Of a DNA stretch of 64,000 nucleotides, positions 43,218 to 51,827 are shown piece by piece; position 1 is the first letter of the stretch; every line of letters begins with the position of its first letter. The translations under genes were made by a program, and so were the position numbers. The notes under the pieces were generated by a model, which worked only from the letters and a program-made list of their open reading frames with translations, was not told the DNA's origin and searched no databases. Source of the DNA: Bacteroides sp. (GTDB taxonomy: Bacteria; Bacteroidota; Bacteroidia; Bacteroidales; Bacteroidaceae); contig DXLO01000004.1 in assembly GCA_019414665.1 (NCBI GenBank), forward strand, positions 41,742 through 105,741, read 5' to 3'.

Positions 43218-44915
43218 ATGAAGATTAAGGGATTATTATTAGGAATGTTGGCATATGCTGCCATGGTAGCATGTACGAATGAGGACATTGTGAAAAACAA
43301 TGTGAATCAACCAGAGAAAGTGAAGGGTAACCTTTCATTAGTGATAAGTTCTACATCAAACTCATCACGCGCAGCTGATAATGAAGAAAGCGGTGTAACG
43401 GATCCAGGTATCGAAGGTGAATCAACTGTAACAGATGCCGTTATAATTTTAAATAGACTAGATGAAAATGGAAATCTTACTAAAGAAGAATTCGGTGGTT
43501 ATTTAACAAAGGCACAATTGAATGAAACTACGGCTAGTGGAGAGACCATTTATAATCCTTTCTTTACATTGGCAAATTCTGGATGGTATAAAGTGCTTGT
43601 TGTGTTAAATCCGACTGAGTCAATAGAAGCTATTGCCAACAGCCAACAATCGACTGATAAGTCTAAGTATGAACAAATTGCAGAAAGTTCTTATACAACA
43701 ACTGGTGATATAACAATAGCTGCTGCCGGTCAATTTATGATGGTGAACAAAAAAGAGATAAAGGTAGACGTTTTATCCAACAACTATGAAGATCCAACAA
43801 TAAAAGAGGTAGAGGTGGAACGTGTTGTTTCAAAGATAAATTATGTAATTGCTAAACCAAATAACTTATATCCTCTTACAGTACAAACTACTGATTATGC
43901 CATTGCGGAAACTACAAGTGGTTACTATATATATCCCGATAATAAAGCCGTTCGTTTGACAGGTTTGCATAAGGCAAAGAATTTGGATAATGATAATTCT
44001 GATGTTTGGATACATGAGGGAACAGATGGAACTGATAGAAGAGCTTTTATAAAGACAGAAAAAACTTATGGTCAGACAGGTGAACATATTTTTACTCTTC
44101 TTGAGCCGTTCCCCAAATTTGAATATTATACTACATCTACTGATGGTGAGCTTGACTGGACAGTGAAACTGGATAAATACGCGTTGGTGAATCTTTCAAA
44201 TTCTGTGTATACGGCAAGACATTTGACGGATGCGAGCTGGGAAAACTTCAGGACTTTAGGCTTGTTAGGTGTAGACAATATGGCCTATATGGTTGATCCT
44301 AATTCAAAGAATAAGAATAATGTAACAGATTACGACCAAGTTTTTGGATCATATTTCTATAACGCATTGAAAAATGTAAATGCGGATAAAGTTGATGAGG
44401 CCAGCGATGATAGCCAAGTTTATTTCCAAGATCTTCCCACTGCTAATATTAACGATAATGAACAGGTAGGTCATCGTTTGGCTTATTGTTTAGAAAATAT
44501 TGTGAAAAAAGAAAAGCAAGTACCAGCTTTAGTGACTGGTATTATTTTCCGTGGTCAGATTGGCGATGAAACGGGTGAGCCTGTTGGTACCATTTATAAA
44601 TGCAATAATAAATTTTATACATCTATTGATGCTGTAAAAGCTGATAATGGTGCAGATGCATCTTATGATACTTATGAAAATGGACATTGCTATTATTATT
44701 CATCTGAAATTTGCCACAATAAAGGAGATCAGTATATGGATAAGGCAATCATGAGAAATAATATCTATGTACTGAAAGTTACTGGATTCGAGAATATCGG
44801 TGGTGCAACAATAACAATAGATCCTAGCGGTGAAGAGAGTGATAATAATTTCTATTTGCAATTGAATGCTAAGATTATTCCTTGGATTGTACGTTTCAAT
44901 AACATTGAGTTCTAA
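43218..44915 (+). CDS. Mfa1/FimA-family major fimbrillin lipoprotein
   Basis: 565 residues. The lipoprotein signal ends in the lipobox MVAC, followed by a Thr/Ser/Asn-rich linker and two beta-sandwich domains. The C-terminus (IIPWIVRFNNIEF) fits the donor strand used in this class of pili. Family members are exported as lipoproteins, trimmed by an Arg-specific protease and polymerised by strand exchange on the surface. Its position first in the operon, ahead of an Mfa2-like anchor, supports the main shaft role. Base composition is more AT-rich than in the next genes, as expected for a variable surface protein. Confidence 0.85.
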   Translation: MKIKGLLLGMLAYAAMVACTNEDIVKNNVNQPEKVKGNLSLVISSTSNSSRAADNEESGVTDPGIEGESTVTDAVIILNRLDENGNLTKEEFGGYLTKAQLNETTASGETIYNPFFTLANSGWYKVLVVLNPTESIEAIANSQQSTDKSKYEQIAESSYTTTGDITIAAAGQFMMVNKKEIKVDVLSNNYEDPTIKEVEVERVVSKINYVIAKPNNLYPLTVQTTDYAIAETTSGYYIYPDNKAVRLTGLHKAKNLDNDNSDVWIHEGTDGTDRRAFIKTEKTYGQTGEHIFTLLEPFPKFEYYTTSTDGELDWTVKLDKYALVNLSNSVYTARHLTDASWENFRTLGLLGVDNMAYMVDPNSKNKNNVTDYDQVFGSYFYNALKNVNADKVDEASDDSQVYFQDLPTANINDNEQVGHRLAYCLENIVKKEKQVPALVTGIIFRGQIGDETGEPVGTIYKCNNKFYTSIDAVKADNGADASYDTYENGHCYYYSSEICHNKGDQYMDKAIMRNNIYVLKVTGFENIGGATITIDPSGEESDNNFYLQLNAKIIPWIVRFNNIEF

Positions 44916-44987
44916 CAAACACTATGACAGACAGGGGAGGATTCATCTCCCTCCCCTTTATACCTTTCTATATTCTAACATTATAAA

Positions 44988-46046
44988 ATGACCAAAAGCA
45001 TGAAAACAGTAAATACATTCGCCCGACAATTCTCCTTCAGCCTGATGATGGCCATGACATTGGGAAGTGCCGTTGTGTCGTGCGACAGCATACTCGGTGA
45101 AGAAGAGGTAGATTGCTCTGTAGAGTACAGAGTGAAATTCAAGTATGATTATAACATGAAGTATGCCGATGCTTTCTCGCGCGAGGTGGGGACTGTGACA
45201 CTTTATGCTTTTGACGATAACGGCAAGTTGGTATATCAGAAGACAGAAGAAGGCGATGTGCTGGGAGAAGAAGGATATACCATGAAAGTGGATTTGGAAC
45301 CGGGTGACTATCATCTTGTCACTTGGGCGGGACTGAATGATGAGGCTTCATTCTCAGTGCCTTTGGTTACGGCAGGGGAATCCTCGCTAGATGAACTGCA
45401 ATGCAGGATGGATCGTCTGTACAGTCGTGCGGCTGATGGAACGGCTGTTGTGAACAGTAAACTTTCTGCGTTGTGGCACGGTGAAGTGACCAAGCAATCT
45501 TTCTCGCGGGCAGCAAGCTCGCAGGTAGTGACTGTGCCACTGGTGAAGAACACCAACACCATACGCATCATTCTCCAGCAAATGGACGGAGTGACTGTGG
45601 AGGTAGATAAATTTGAATTTACGATTACAGACGACAACGGTTTGATGAACTATGATAATAAGCTGCTGGAGGACGAAACATTAACATATTATCCCTATTA
45701 CCGTATGCAGGGTGGCACGGATATGGGAATACGTGCCGATGGAGATGCAGAGGACAGCAATATCAGCGTAGCTATTGCACAGATTACCGTAGGGCGTCTG
45801 GTGGTTGAAAATAATCCCCGCCTCACCATAACCAACAAGGAAACAGGGGAGCCTGTACTTTCCATACCATTAGTGAAATACTTGCTGCTTACTGAAGCAG
45901 AAGGACATGAGATGACCAATCAGGAGTATCTGGATCGCCAGGACGAATACAATATGACTTTCTTTTTGGACGAGAGCATGAAGTGGATTAATACTAGCAT
46001 CATTATCAATGATTGGGTGGTACGCTTCAACGAACTGGACATGTAA
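44988..46046 (+). CDS. FimB/Mfa2-family fimbrial anchor lipoprotein
   Basis: 352 residues; the ATG at 45000 (MKTVNTFARQF) is an alternative start. The lipobox is VVSC. The domain begins with VEYRVKFKYDYNMKYADAF and contains GTVTLYAFDDNGKLVYQ and DYHLVTWAG, all typical of Mfa2/FimB anchors. It ends with SIIINDWVVRFNELDM. These proteins hold the fimbria in the outer membrane and limit its length. It follows the fimbrillin gene by 72 bp in the same operon. Confidence 0.88.
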   Translation: MTKSMKTVNTFARQFSFSLMMAMTLGSAVVSCDSILGEEEVDCSVEYRVKFKYDYNMKYADAFSREVGTVTLYAFDDNGKLVYQKTEEGDVLGEEGYTMKVDLEPGDYHLVTWAGLNDEASFSVPLVTAGESSLDELQCRMDRLYSRAADGTAVVNSKLSALWHGEVTKQSFSRAASSQVVTVPLVKNTNTIRIILQQMDGVTVEVDKFEFTITDDNGLMNYDNKLLEDETLTYYPYYRMQGGTDMGIRADGDAEDSNISVAIAQITVGRLVVENNPRLTITNKETGEPVLSIPLVKYLLLTEAEGHEMTNQEYLDRQDEYNMTFFLDESMKWINTSIIINDWVVRFNELDM

Positions 46047-46069
46047 TAACGAAACTAAAAAAGCAATCT

Positions 46070-47173
46070 ATGAAAAGAGGTTTATCCTATATAGTGATGG
46101 CGGTGTTCTGCGGACTGTGCTTCTCGTCGTGTGCGAAGGACGAGTTGGCGGCGAAGGCTGGGGGGGACGGAAGAGCGCCGGTACGTCTTGCATTGTCTCT
46201 TTCGGGGAATTCTTCCAGAACGGTTGACGCGCCCACAGCAGATGGTAATTGGGATTTTACCACTCCGGAACAGGGGACTATTGTGGAAGGCGATGTGTAT
46301 GTACTAGTGATTGATGCGGTTACTCAAAGACTGAAATATTTGGTAGAGGATTTGAGAGTGATTAATGATTATGCCGACCAAAAGATACTGGAAGGGACTA
46401 TGCAGAGGACGATAGGTAATGAACAGGTACGGTTGGTGGTTCTCGCCAATTTGAATCAGAACCAAATTCAGGGAGTCAGTGAGGGAATGCAGGCATATCT
46501 TAATACGATGGTAGGCAATACTGCCGTTGAAATCTATAATAAATTGGTTTATAATTACACTGGTCCGACCCCGTGGAATCTGGCCGAAAGGCGTCTGCCG
46601 ATGTGGGGGATCAGTCCCGCTACCGGTGTCCCTCCTGCAGGACCAAGCTTAGAGTGCAAACTGTATAGGGCAGTGGCTAAGGTGAGCCTTTGGGTGAACG
46701 GGAAACAAGGGCTTCAAGATACAAAAGGCGATTTTATTATTACCGGCATCACGGTGAATAACGCTAATGATAAAGGGTATTGTGTGTCACAAGCTACGTT
46801 GAGCCCCGATGAAACAATTCAGTACCAAAGTCCTTACGTAACAGGGTTGTCGATGAAGCCGCAGAACTTTGTTTATACGGGACTGAATGTGACAATGGCT
46901 TATGAGGATTTGATTTATTTGCCGGAACAAGAAAATAACGACAGCCGGGCAGTATCCTTGGATGTGACTTACACGTATGGAGGTGAAACCAAGACAAAAA
47001 CGATCGAGTTCAGAAAAGATGGGGTTGGAGATCGGTTTGAGGTGGTGCGTAACCATGTGTATATATTTAATATAAAAGTGACCGAGACTCCTGCTGGAGG
47101 CGGTTTGAAGACGGATGTGGAAACTTATGTGGCAGATTGGGATGAAATATTGCTTAGCCCGGGCTATGAATAA
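46070..47173 (+). CDS. Third fimbrial subunit lipoprotein (FimA/Mfa-like accessory)
   Basis: 367 residues from ATG 46070 (MKRGLSYIVMAVF). An upstream in-frame ATG at 46013 lies inside the previous gene and lacks a signal-peptide context, so 46070 is preferred. The lipobox is FSSC. The beta-rich chain includes EGDVYVLVIDAVTQRLKYL, VRLVVLANLNQNQ and LYRAVAKVSLWVNG, close to fimbrillin-like proteins, and ends VADWDEILLSPGYE. Likely a minor or tip-proximal pilin. It starts 24 bp after the anchor gene. Confidence 0.78.
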   Translation: MKRGLSYIVMAVFCGLCFSSCAKDELAAKAGGDGRAPVRLALSLSGNSSRTVDAPTADGNWDFTTPEQGTIVEGDVYVLVIDAVTQRLKYLVEDLRVINDYADQKILEGTMQRTIGNEQVRLVVLANLNQNQIQGVSEGMQAYLNTMVGNTAVEIYNKLVYNYTGPTPWNLAERRLPMWGISPATGVPPAGPSLECKLYRAVAKVSLWVNGKQGLQDTKGDFIITGITVNNANDKGYCVSQATLSPDETIQYQSPYVTGLSMKPQNFVYTGLNVTMAYEDLIYLPEQENNDSRAVSLDVTYTYGGETKTKTIEFRKDGVGDRFEVVRNHVYIFNIKVTETPAGGGLKTDVETYVADWDEILLSPGYE

Positions 47174-47188
47174 ACAAAAGGAGGAAAA

Positions 47189-49324
47189 ATGAAGACAATA
47201 AGACTGATAATGATGTTTTTCATCATTTGTATGTTGGGTGCTTGTACGGCAGAGGAGTTAGCCGGTCCGGAGTCCGGAGTGGAGGACGATGCTCCTGTGG
47301 TCATAGCAATATCACCAGCCGATATTACTTCTGTGAACATGAACAGCAGGGCTGCCGGAGATAACTCCATATTCTCCGTTATTGATGATGTGAATGTAAA
47401 AGTGAATTATGGAGGAAATACGGTAATCGTCTATCTGGTTAAGAATGGGGATTCGTTCGAAGTTTCCGGTAGTGTGGAGAATGGTAGTGCAGAGGTCGTT
47501 TCTTCTAAAACAGCAGATGGAAAAGTATATATCCACATCAATGCCAAACAAGGTAACCAGGCTGTAAGAGTAGAGGTTATCGCTAATTATGGACGAAAGA
47601 TTACTTTGTCATTGTGGCAGAGTGTTAAAGAGAGTTTGATTCAGTGGCCGGTGGATTTTGATGAAACATCCGTTTGTCTCCTTTACGGTGCATCCGAGCA
47701 GTTTATCTATACCGAGAATCCGCATGAGGGAGCTCAAGGTGGTAATAAAGGTTGCTATTTGGCTAAAGTTTCTTTGAAACGCCCGTATGCTATGATTAAA
47801 GTAAATATCAATACTTCCGGGCTGGACAACGAAGTGACCTTGACGCCCCGATCAGTACAATTATGTAATGTGCCTAAGACTTGTACCTTGGCCTCGGATA
47901 ATAGTATAACGGATTTTACTTCTTTTGACAAGGAAGGACAGAAGTATGACTTCCCATCCGGTTCGTTGCTTACGGGACCAAGTGGAAATGGCGAAACTCA
48001 AGTGATGTCCGAGCGTCTTTATCAGTTTGAGAATAAACAGACGGTTCATGCCCAAAACTGTACGGATGCCCAAAATGGTAATGAAAAAGTCAAAACCCCG
48101 AATCGTATCAAAAATACGATGGAGGCAGGTAAAGAAGTGTATGCTGCATTTACCGACTATACAGACAATGAGAACTTGGGTCGCAGATGTTCATACATCC
48201 TTGTTACGGCGGATTATGAATATAAATCGAGCAGTGCACATGTAAAGGGAACTATTAGTTACCGACTGTTTTTAGGTAAGAACATATCGTATGATTTTGA
48301 TGTGAACAGAAATATCATTTATAATGTTACGCTTCATTTGCGCGGAGCGGGAGGTGTGAAAGAATCGGGCTGCATGGATGAGAACGGTGTGATCAACATC
48401 TCGGGAAACACGAAGGATGCTCAATGGAGGGTAGACAGCGAATTGTCTGACTTGTTTATTCAGTTCAATGAAGGGCAAGATTATAATATTGACGGACATT
48501 TGGTGAAAATCAAAGTGGTGAGTACCGATAGGCAGAAATGGCAAATCAAAGTGGATGATTTTGATGGCGTTTCTGGAGACTATTGGGTGATGTTTGAGTC
48601 TGATATGAGTTGGATTACTCCTAGATATGATGAATACAATGTGATACAAAAGGAGGGAACGGCAGAGCTTAGAATGTATTTAAAGGGATACGCTGATCAA
48701 AAAACGATTTGGGAGAAAGAATGGAACTCAGAGAAGCCGTATCGTTCGTGCAATATTTATGTGCGTAAACTGGATGCGCAAAACAAGCCTGTTGCGGGCA
48801 GCGAAATGAAATATCCTATCAAACAATGGTATCCTATCCAGATTACAGAACAATTGTATGTTGACAGAATAGACCGTTTTGCTGTTGGCGGTCTGCCCTG
48901 GGGAGACAATGGGTACACAACGAACCTGACGGACGGACAGAAAATAATAAAGGAGTATTATAAGAAGATAAATAAAGAACATTATTCCAGTGACAATGAT
49001 GAAAGAAGTGTAATGGATAATGCGATAGGTGTGGCGGTTAATTCCAGTGGTAGTTCTACTCCTGTCACATCGGGTAATAGCTATATGGTTTTTTATCATT
49101 TCTCTTTGCCCGCAGAAGCAGAGTGGCAGCAAATAAATGGGGTGATTACCAGTTCCGGTATTAAGTATAATAATTGGTCAGGTGTGCCTTATTGGACAGC
49201 TACGACGGAGGGAACTCAGTCAAAAGTATATATTCCGGGGCAGGGAGTGTCAGAAAACAGGTCAAGAAATGAGTCGCATCGTTTCAGGCTGGTATGGCGA
49301 TATAATAGCTTAGGCTATTATTAA
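47189..49324 (+). CDS. Large fimbrial tip-type lipoprotein (DUF4906-like)
   Basis: 711 residues with lipobox LGAC. The N-terminal half resembles fimbrillin-type domains (KVNYGGNTVIVYLVKNGD, YAMIKVNINTSGLDNEVTLTP). The middle has NISYDFDVNRNIIYNVTLHLRG, a motif typical of DUF4906 proteins found last in Bacteroides fimbrial operons. The C-terminal third (VPYWTATTEGTQSKVYIPGQG and FRLVWRYNSLGYY) may be an adhesive head. The assignment as tip adhesin is inference from size and order. It starts 16 bp after the previous gene. Confidence 0.7.
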   Translation: MKTIRLIMMFFIICMLGACTAEELAGPESGVEDDAPVVIAISPADITSVNMNSRAAGDNSIFSVIDDVNVKVNYGGNTVIVYLVKNGDSFEVSGSVENGSAEVVSSKTADGKVYIHINAKQGNQAVRVEVIANYGRKITLSLWQSVKESLIQWPVDFDETSVCLLYGASEQFIYTENPHEGAQGGNKGCYLAKVSLKRPYAMIKVNINTSGLDNEVTLTPRSVQLCNVPKTCTLASDNSITDFTSFDKEGQKYDFPSGSLLTGPSGNGETQVMSERLYQFENKQTVHAQNCTDAQNGNEKVKTPNRIKNTMEAGKEVYAAFTDYTDNENLGRRCSYILVTADYEYKSSSAHVKGTISYRLFLGKNISYDFDVNRNIIYNVTLHLRGAGGVKESGCMDENGVINISGNTKDAQWRVDSELSDLFIQFNEGQDYNIDGHLVKIKVVSTDRQKWQIKVDDFDGVSGDYWVMFESDMSWITPRYDEYNVIQKEGTAELRMYLKGYADQKTIWEKEWNSEKPYRSCNIYVRKLDAQNKPVAGSEMKYPIKQWYPIQITEQLYVDRIDRFAVGGLPWGDNGYTTNLTDGQKIIKEYYKKINKEHYSSDNDERSVMDNAIGVAVNSSGSSTPVTSGNSYMVFYHFSLPAEAEWQQINGVITSSGIKYNNWSGVPYWTATTEGTQSKVYIPGQGVSENRSRNESHRFRLVWRYNSLGYY

Positions 49325-49341
49325 GTATAAAGGAGGATGTT

Positions 49342-49587
49342 ATGAGCAACCTGTTAGAAATCATGGACAAGAAATCATGCGGTAAATCGGAAATTTATAT
49401 ATCTGAAGAAGACGGACGTTGGTACGCTTGCTACCGTTCTGCTCATTTGTTGAAGAAACTTAATGAAACGGTATTGAGAGGTGTTATGCTGGATAAGGTG
49501 GAAGTCGATTTGAATAAGTTACTGAACGGTCCTTGGATTGTGGTTCTGTGCTCGGACAATGAGATGATACTGATTAAAAACGAGTAA
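49342..49587 (+). CDS. Small cytoplasmic protein, first of a paralogous pair
   Basis: 81 residues, no signal peptide. It starts 18 bp after the fimbrial tip gene with an AGGAGG-like site upstream, so it is co-transcribed. The core EIYISEEDGRWYACYRSAHLL is matched by the next gene (LIYIYRESDGKWYAYEQSAFYL). Both then have VEVDLNK or AEIDVNR. I know no family for it. A regulator or chaperone of the fimbrial operon is conceivable but unsupported. Confidence 0.7.
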   Translation: MSNLLEIMDKKSCGKSEIYISEEDGRWYACYRSAHLLKKLNETVLRGVMLDKVEVDLNKLLNGPWIVVLCSDNEMILIKNE

Positions 49588-49598
49588 TCTATAAAATT

Positions 49599-49898
49599 AT
49601 GCGCGAGATAATAATGATGTTGGAAAGAGAATTAAGCAATGATGGCTTGATATATATCTACCGGGAAAGTGACGGTAAATGGTATGCCTATGAACAGTCT
49701 GCTTTTTATTTGAGCCGGATGATGCTTGAGCTTTCTTTAGACCGTTATGTGATGGAAAATGCTTTGTGGCTGGCAAGGGCGGAAATTGATGTAAACCGGA
49801 TTCCTTGGGATAAAGTTATCAGTCATAGCCAATCCGAATATGTATTGCACTATACCCCTTATGATGGGTTCCATGAGTGGCTGGTTGAAATAAAATAG
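49599..49898 (+). CDS. Small cytoplasmic protein, second of a paralogous pair
   Basis: 99 residues, no signal peptide, 12 bp after the first small gene and last before the 49909 terminator. It shares the IYIyrEsDGkWYAyeqSA core with its neighbour and has a longer C-terminal part (YVLHYTPYDGFHEWLVEIK). No family was recognised. Tandem position suggests duplication inside the fimbrial operon. Confidence 0.68.
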   Translation: MREIIMMLERELSNDGLIYIYRESDGKWYAYEQSAFYLSRMMLELSLDRYVMENALWLARAEIDVNRIPWDKVISHSQSEYVLHYTPYDGFHEWLVEIK

Positions 49899-49908
49899 CG
49901 ATAGTTTA

Positions 49909-49961
49909 AAAAGTGTCCAGTCCGAAATTCATGAAGAAACGGTTTCGGACTGGGCACTTTT
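49909..49961 (+). terminator. Terminator of the fimbrillin operon
   Basis: AAAAGTGTCCAGTCCGAAA pairs with TTTCGGACTGGGCACTTTT with one G-U pair and a 15-nt loop. Confidence 0.88.
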
Positions 49962-49974
49962 ATTCATCGGATGA

Positions 49975-50085
49975 AAAGAAATCGGGTTTACAATTTCATT
50001 CAATGTCAGTTGGGCAGCCTTTGCTATGATGTTCGAAGATATGCTGAAAGATGCGACAGTAAAAGAGATAGAAGATTATTTTTAA
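49975..50085 (+). pseudogene. Possible C-terminal gene remnant
   Basis: Open frame from the stop at 49972 to TAA 50083. The deduced tail FAMMFEDMLKDATVKEIEDYF looks like the end of a real helical protein, but there is no upstream domain or proper start. Confidence 0.25.
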
Positions 50086-50103
50086 AATAAATCGCTCTAA
50101 TTC

Positions 50104-50134
50104 ATTGTGATATAAAAGATAATGTCTATCTTTG
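50104..50134 (+). promoter_or_regulatory. Promoter of rpsO
   Basis: ATTG, 19 bp, TATCTTTG. The leader is about 38 nt before ATG 50179. Confidence 0.55.
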
Positions 50135-50178
50135 CACCCGCTAAATGAAAATTTTATATATCAAAAAATCTAAGAATT

Positions 50179-50448
50179 ATGTATTTAGATGCAGCTAAAA
50201 AACAAGAAATCTTTGAAAAGTACGGAAAGTCTAACACTGATACTGGCTCAGCTGAAGCGCAGATAGCTTTGTTTTCATACCGTATTTCTCACCTGACTGA
50301 GCACCTGAAGCTCAACAGAAAAGATTATAGCACTGAAAGAGCTTTGACAACTTTGGTAGGTAAACGCCGTGCGTTGTTGAACTACCTGAAGAACCGTGAT
50401 ATCGAAAGATATCGTGCTATTGTTAAAGCACTAGGATTACGTAAGTAA
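50179..50448 (+). CDS. rpsO: 30S ribosomal protein S15
   Basis: 89 residues, the standard S15 size. Conserved segments include GSAEAQIALFSYRISHLTEHL, TLVGKRRALLNYL and the terminal ALGLRK. It binds 16S rRNA at an early step of small-subunit assembly. It is monocistronic, with promoter and terminator visible. Confidence 0.98.
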   Translation: MYLDAAKKQEIFEKYGKSNTDTGSAEAQIALFSYRISHLTEHLKLNRKDYSTERALTTLVGKRRALLNYLKNRDIERYRAIVKALGLRK

Positions 50449-50474
50449 TTCAATCTCTATTGAAAAGGACTTAA

Positions 50475-50510
50475 AGAAAAGCCGCTCTCTGAAAAGAAAG
50501 CGGCTTTTCT
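50475..50510. terminator. Terminator between rpsO and luxS (both directions)
   Basis: AGAAAAGCCGCT/AGCGGCTTTTCT, 12-bp stem, 12-nt loop, A and T runs on either side. Confidence 0.85.
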
Positions 50511-50550
50511 ATTTTCTGTTATTACGTTTCTACTGTTCTGTTGTTGAGAA

Positions 50551-51036
50551 TTACTCTTTAGTAGGATAATACAGATTATCTTTTGTCATGTGCTCCAATA
50601 CTTCATGCAGATATTTGGCCGACTCCCATTTGGCCATAGGTAGGTCGTGAAGCAAGTAGTTACCGCAATCTTTAGGGGCGGCTCCCGGAACTTCGCCTTC
50701 AAAATCGGCTACAAAGCGGAACGTTTCCTGCATCAGTTCTACAATATCTTCCGATTTTAAATCGCCTTTCATTAACAGGTAGTTACCGGTGAGGCATCCC
50801 ATCGGTCCCCAGTAGACAATTTTGTCAGACCATATAGGGTGGTTACGCAGGTAGGTAGCGGCTAGATGCTCTATGGTATGCAAGGCTCCTTGTCCCAAAG
50901 CAGGTTCCCGGTTGGGTTCTTTCATGCGGATGTCAAAGGTGGTGACCGTTTCACCGCCCACTTCGTCTTTTCTGGATACATAGATACCGCGAAGCAAGCG
51001 GATATGGTCAATGGTAAAACTGGGTATTGTCTTCAT
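50551..51036 (-). CDS. luxS: S-ribosylhomocysteine lyase LuxS
   Basis: 161 residues. Metal site His53-Thr-Ile-Glu56-His57, with the third ligand Cys in KDCGNYLLHDL; GPMGCLTGNYLL contains the catalytic Cys. It splits S-ribosylhomocysteine into homocysteine and DPD, the precursor of AI-2. It lies 11 bp after mtnN on the same strand, so the two steps of S-adenosylhomocysteine recycling form one operon. Confidence 0.96.
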   Translation of the reverse strand: MKTIPSFTIDHIRLLRGIYVSRKDEVGGETVTTFDIRMKEPNREPALGQGALHTIEHLAATYLRNHPIWSDKIVYWGPMGCLTGNYLLMKGDLKSEDIVELMQETFRFVADFEGEVPGAAPKDCGNYLLHDLPMAKWESAKYLHEVLEHMTKDNLYYPTKE

Positions 51037-51047
51037 ATTATTCGTTT

Positions 51048-51743
51048 TTATAAATTAGCTGGTAATGAGGAAAGGAAGGTATGAGTGACCTCGAAGGAAC
51101 GGTCGGCTATAGTCTCCCAAAAATTTGTGTATTGTTCCCAATGGTTGTCGGATCCCGGCGTATCGCTGATGATACGGAAACTGATGAACGGTACCTTATA
51201 TATATAACAGATTTGGGCGATGGCTCCCGATTCCATATCTACTGCCAGCCCTTCGTGGAACTTTTCTTTAATGTCGTTCAGTTCGGAACGGTCGGTGATG
51301 AATTTGTCTCCGCTGCATATCAGACCTCCATGAATGGCGGTCGGAGTATCCAGTGACATGGCGCAATCAAACAATGTGGCATTACCTTCGAATCGGGCGG
51401 GAAGTCCTTGTATCTGTCCGTACATATTGCCTTCTCCACACCATACATCATGATATACAACTTGTCGGCTCACCACAACATCCATTATTTTCAGGCAGCT
51501 GTCTATGCCTCCTGCTACACCGGTGCTGATGACACAGTCGGGTTGGAAGGTACGGATCAGTTCTACAGTACCGGCAGCAGCGTTCACTTTACCTATTCCG
51601 CATTTCATCAGGATAATGGTATTATTTCTAATGCTGCCTTCAGTATATTGGAAAGGACCTTCGGTGTATTCTTTCTTGTTTTCGAGCAGTTGCGCTACTT
51701 GTTTCTGCTCGGAACTCATGGCTGTTATAATTCCTATTTTCAT
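51048..51743 (-). CDS. mtnN: 5'-methylthioadenosine/S-adenosylhomocysteine nucleosidase
   Basis: 231 residues. Glu12 (TAMSSEQKQV), VDMESGAIAQ and the catalytic Asp in ISDTPGSDNHWEQY are conserved. It removes adenine from SAH and methylthioadenosine and so supplies the LuxS substrate. It is first in the mtnN-luxS operon, divergent from the YfhO-type gene. Confidence 0.94.
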   Translation of the reverse strand: MKIGIITAMSSEQKQVAQLLENKKEYTEGPFQYTEGSIRNNTIILMKCGIGKVNAAAGTVELIRTFQPDCVISTGVAGGIDSCLKIMDVVVSRQVVYHDVWCGEGNMYGQIQGLPARFEGNATLFDCAMSLDTPTAIHGGLICSGDKFITDRSELNDIKEKFHEGLAVDMESGAIAQICYIYKVPFISFRIISDTPGSDNHWEQYTNFWETIADRSFEVTHTFLSSLPANL

Positions 51744-51765
51744 AATTCAACTTTATTTATGGCTG

Positions 51766-51773
51766 CAAATGTA
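51766..51773 (-). promoter_or_regulatory. -7 box of mtnN-luxS
   Basis: TACATTTG on the minus strand, about 23 bp before the start. It is back to back with the plus-strand box at 51796. Confidence 0.4.
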
Positions 51774-51795
51774 CGCATTTTATCAGAGTATATCG

Positions 51796-51803
51796 TATCT
51801 TTG
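51796..51803 (+). promoter_or_regulatory. -7 box of the YfhO-type gene
   Basis: TATCTTTG, 25 bp before ATG 51828. Confidence 0.45.
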
Positions 51804-51827
51804 CAACGTTAATAAACAGATATACTT

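Noticed and set aside
46013..46069. ATG at 46013 as start of the third fimbrial gene
   Set aside because: It lies in the coding sequence of the anchor gene; ATG 46070 directly begins a lipoprotein signal peptide.
49972..50090. 39-codon ATG frame before rpsO (MKRNRVYNFIQC)
   Set aside because: Its Cys/Arg-rich product looks random; the alternative frame is the more protein-like one and even that is weak.
51744..51827. SAM/SAH riboswitch upstream of mtnN-luxS
   Set aside because: The divergent gap is only 84 bp and is filled by two promoter boxes, too short for a known riboswitch.
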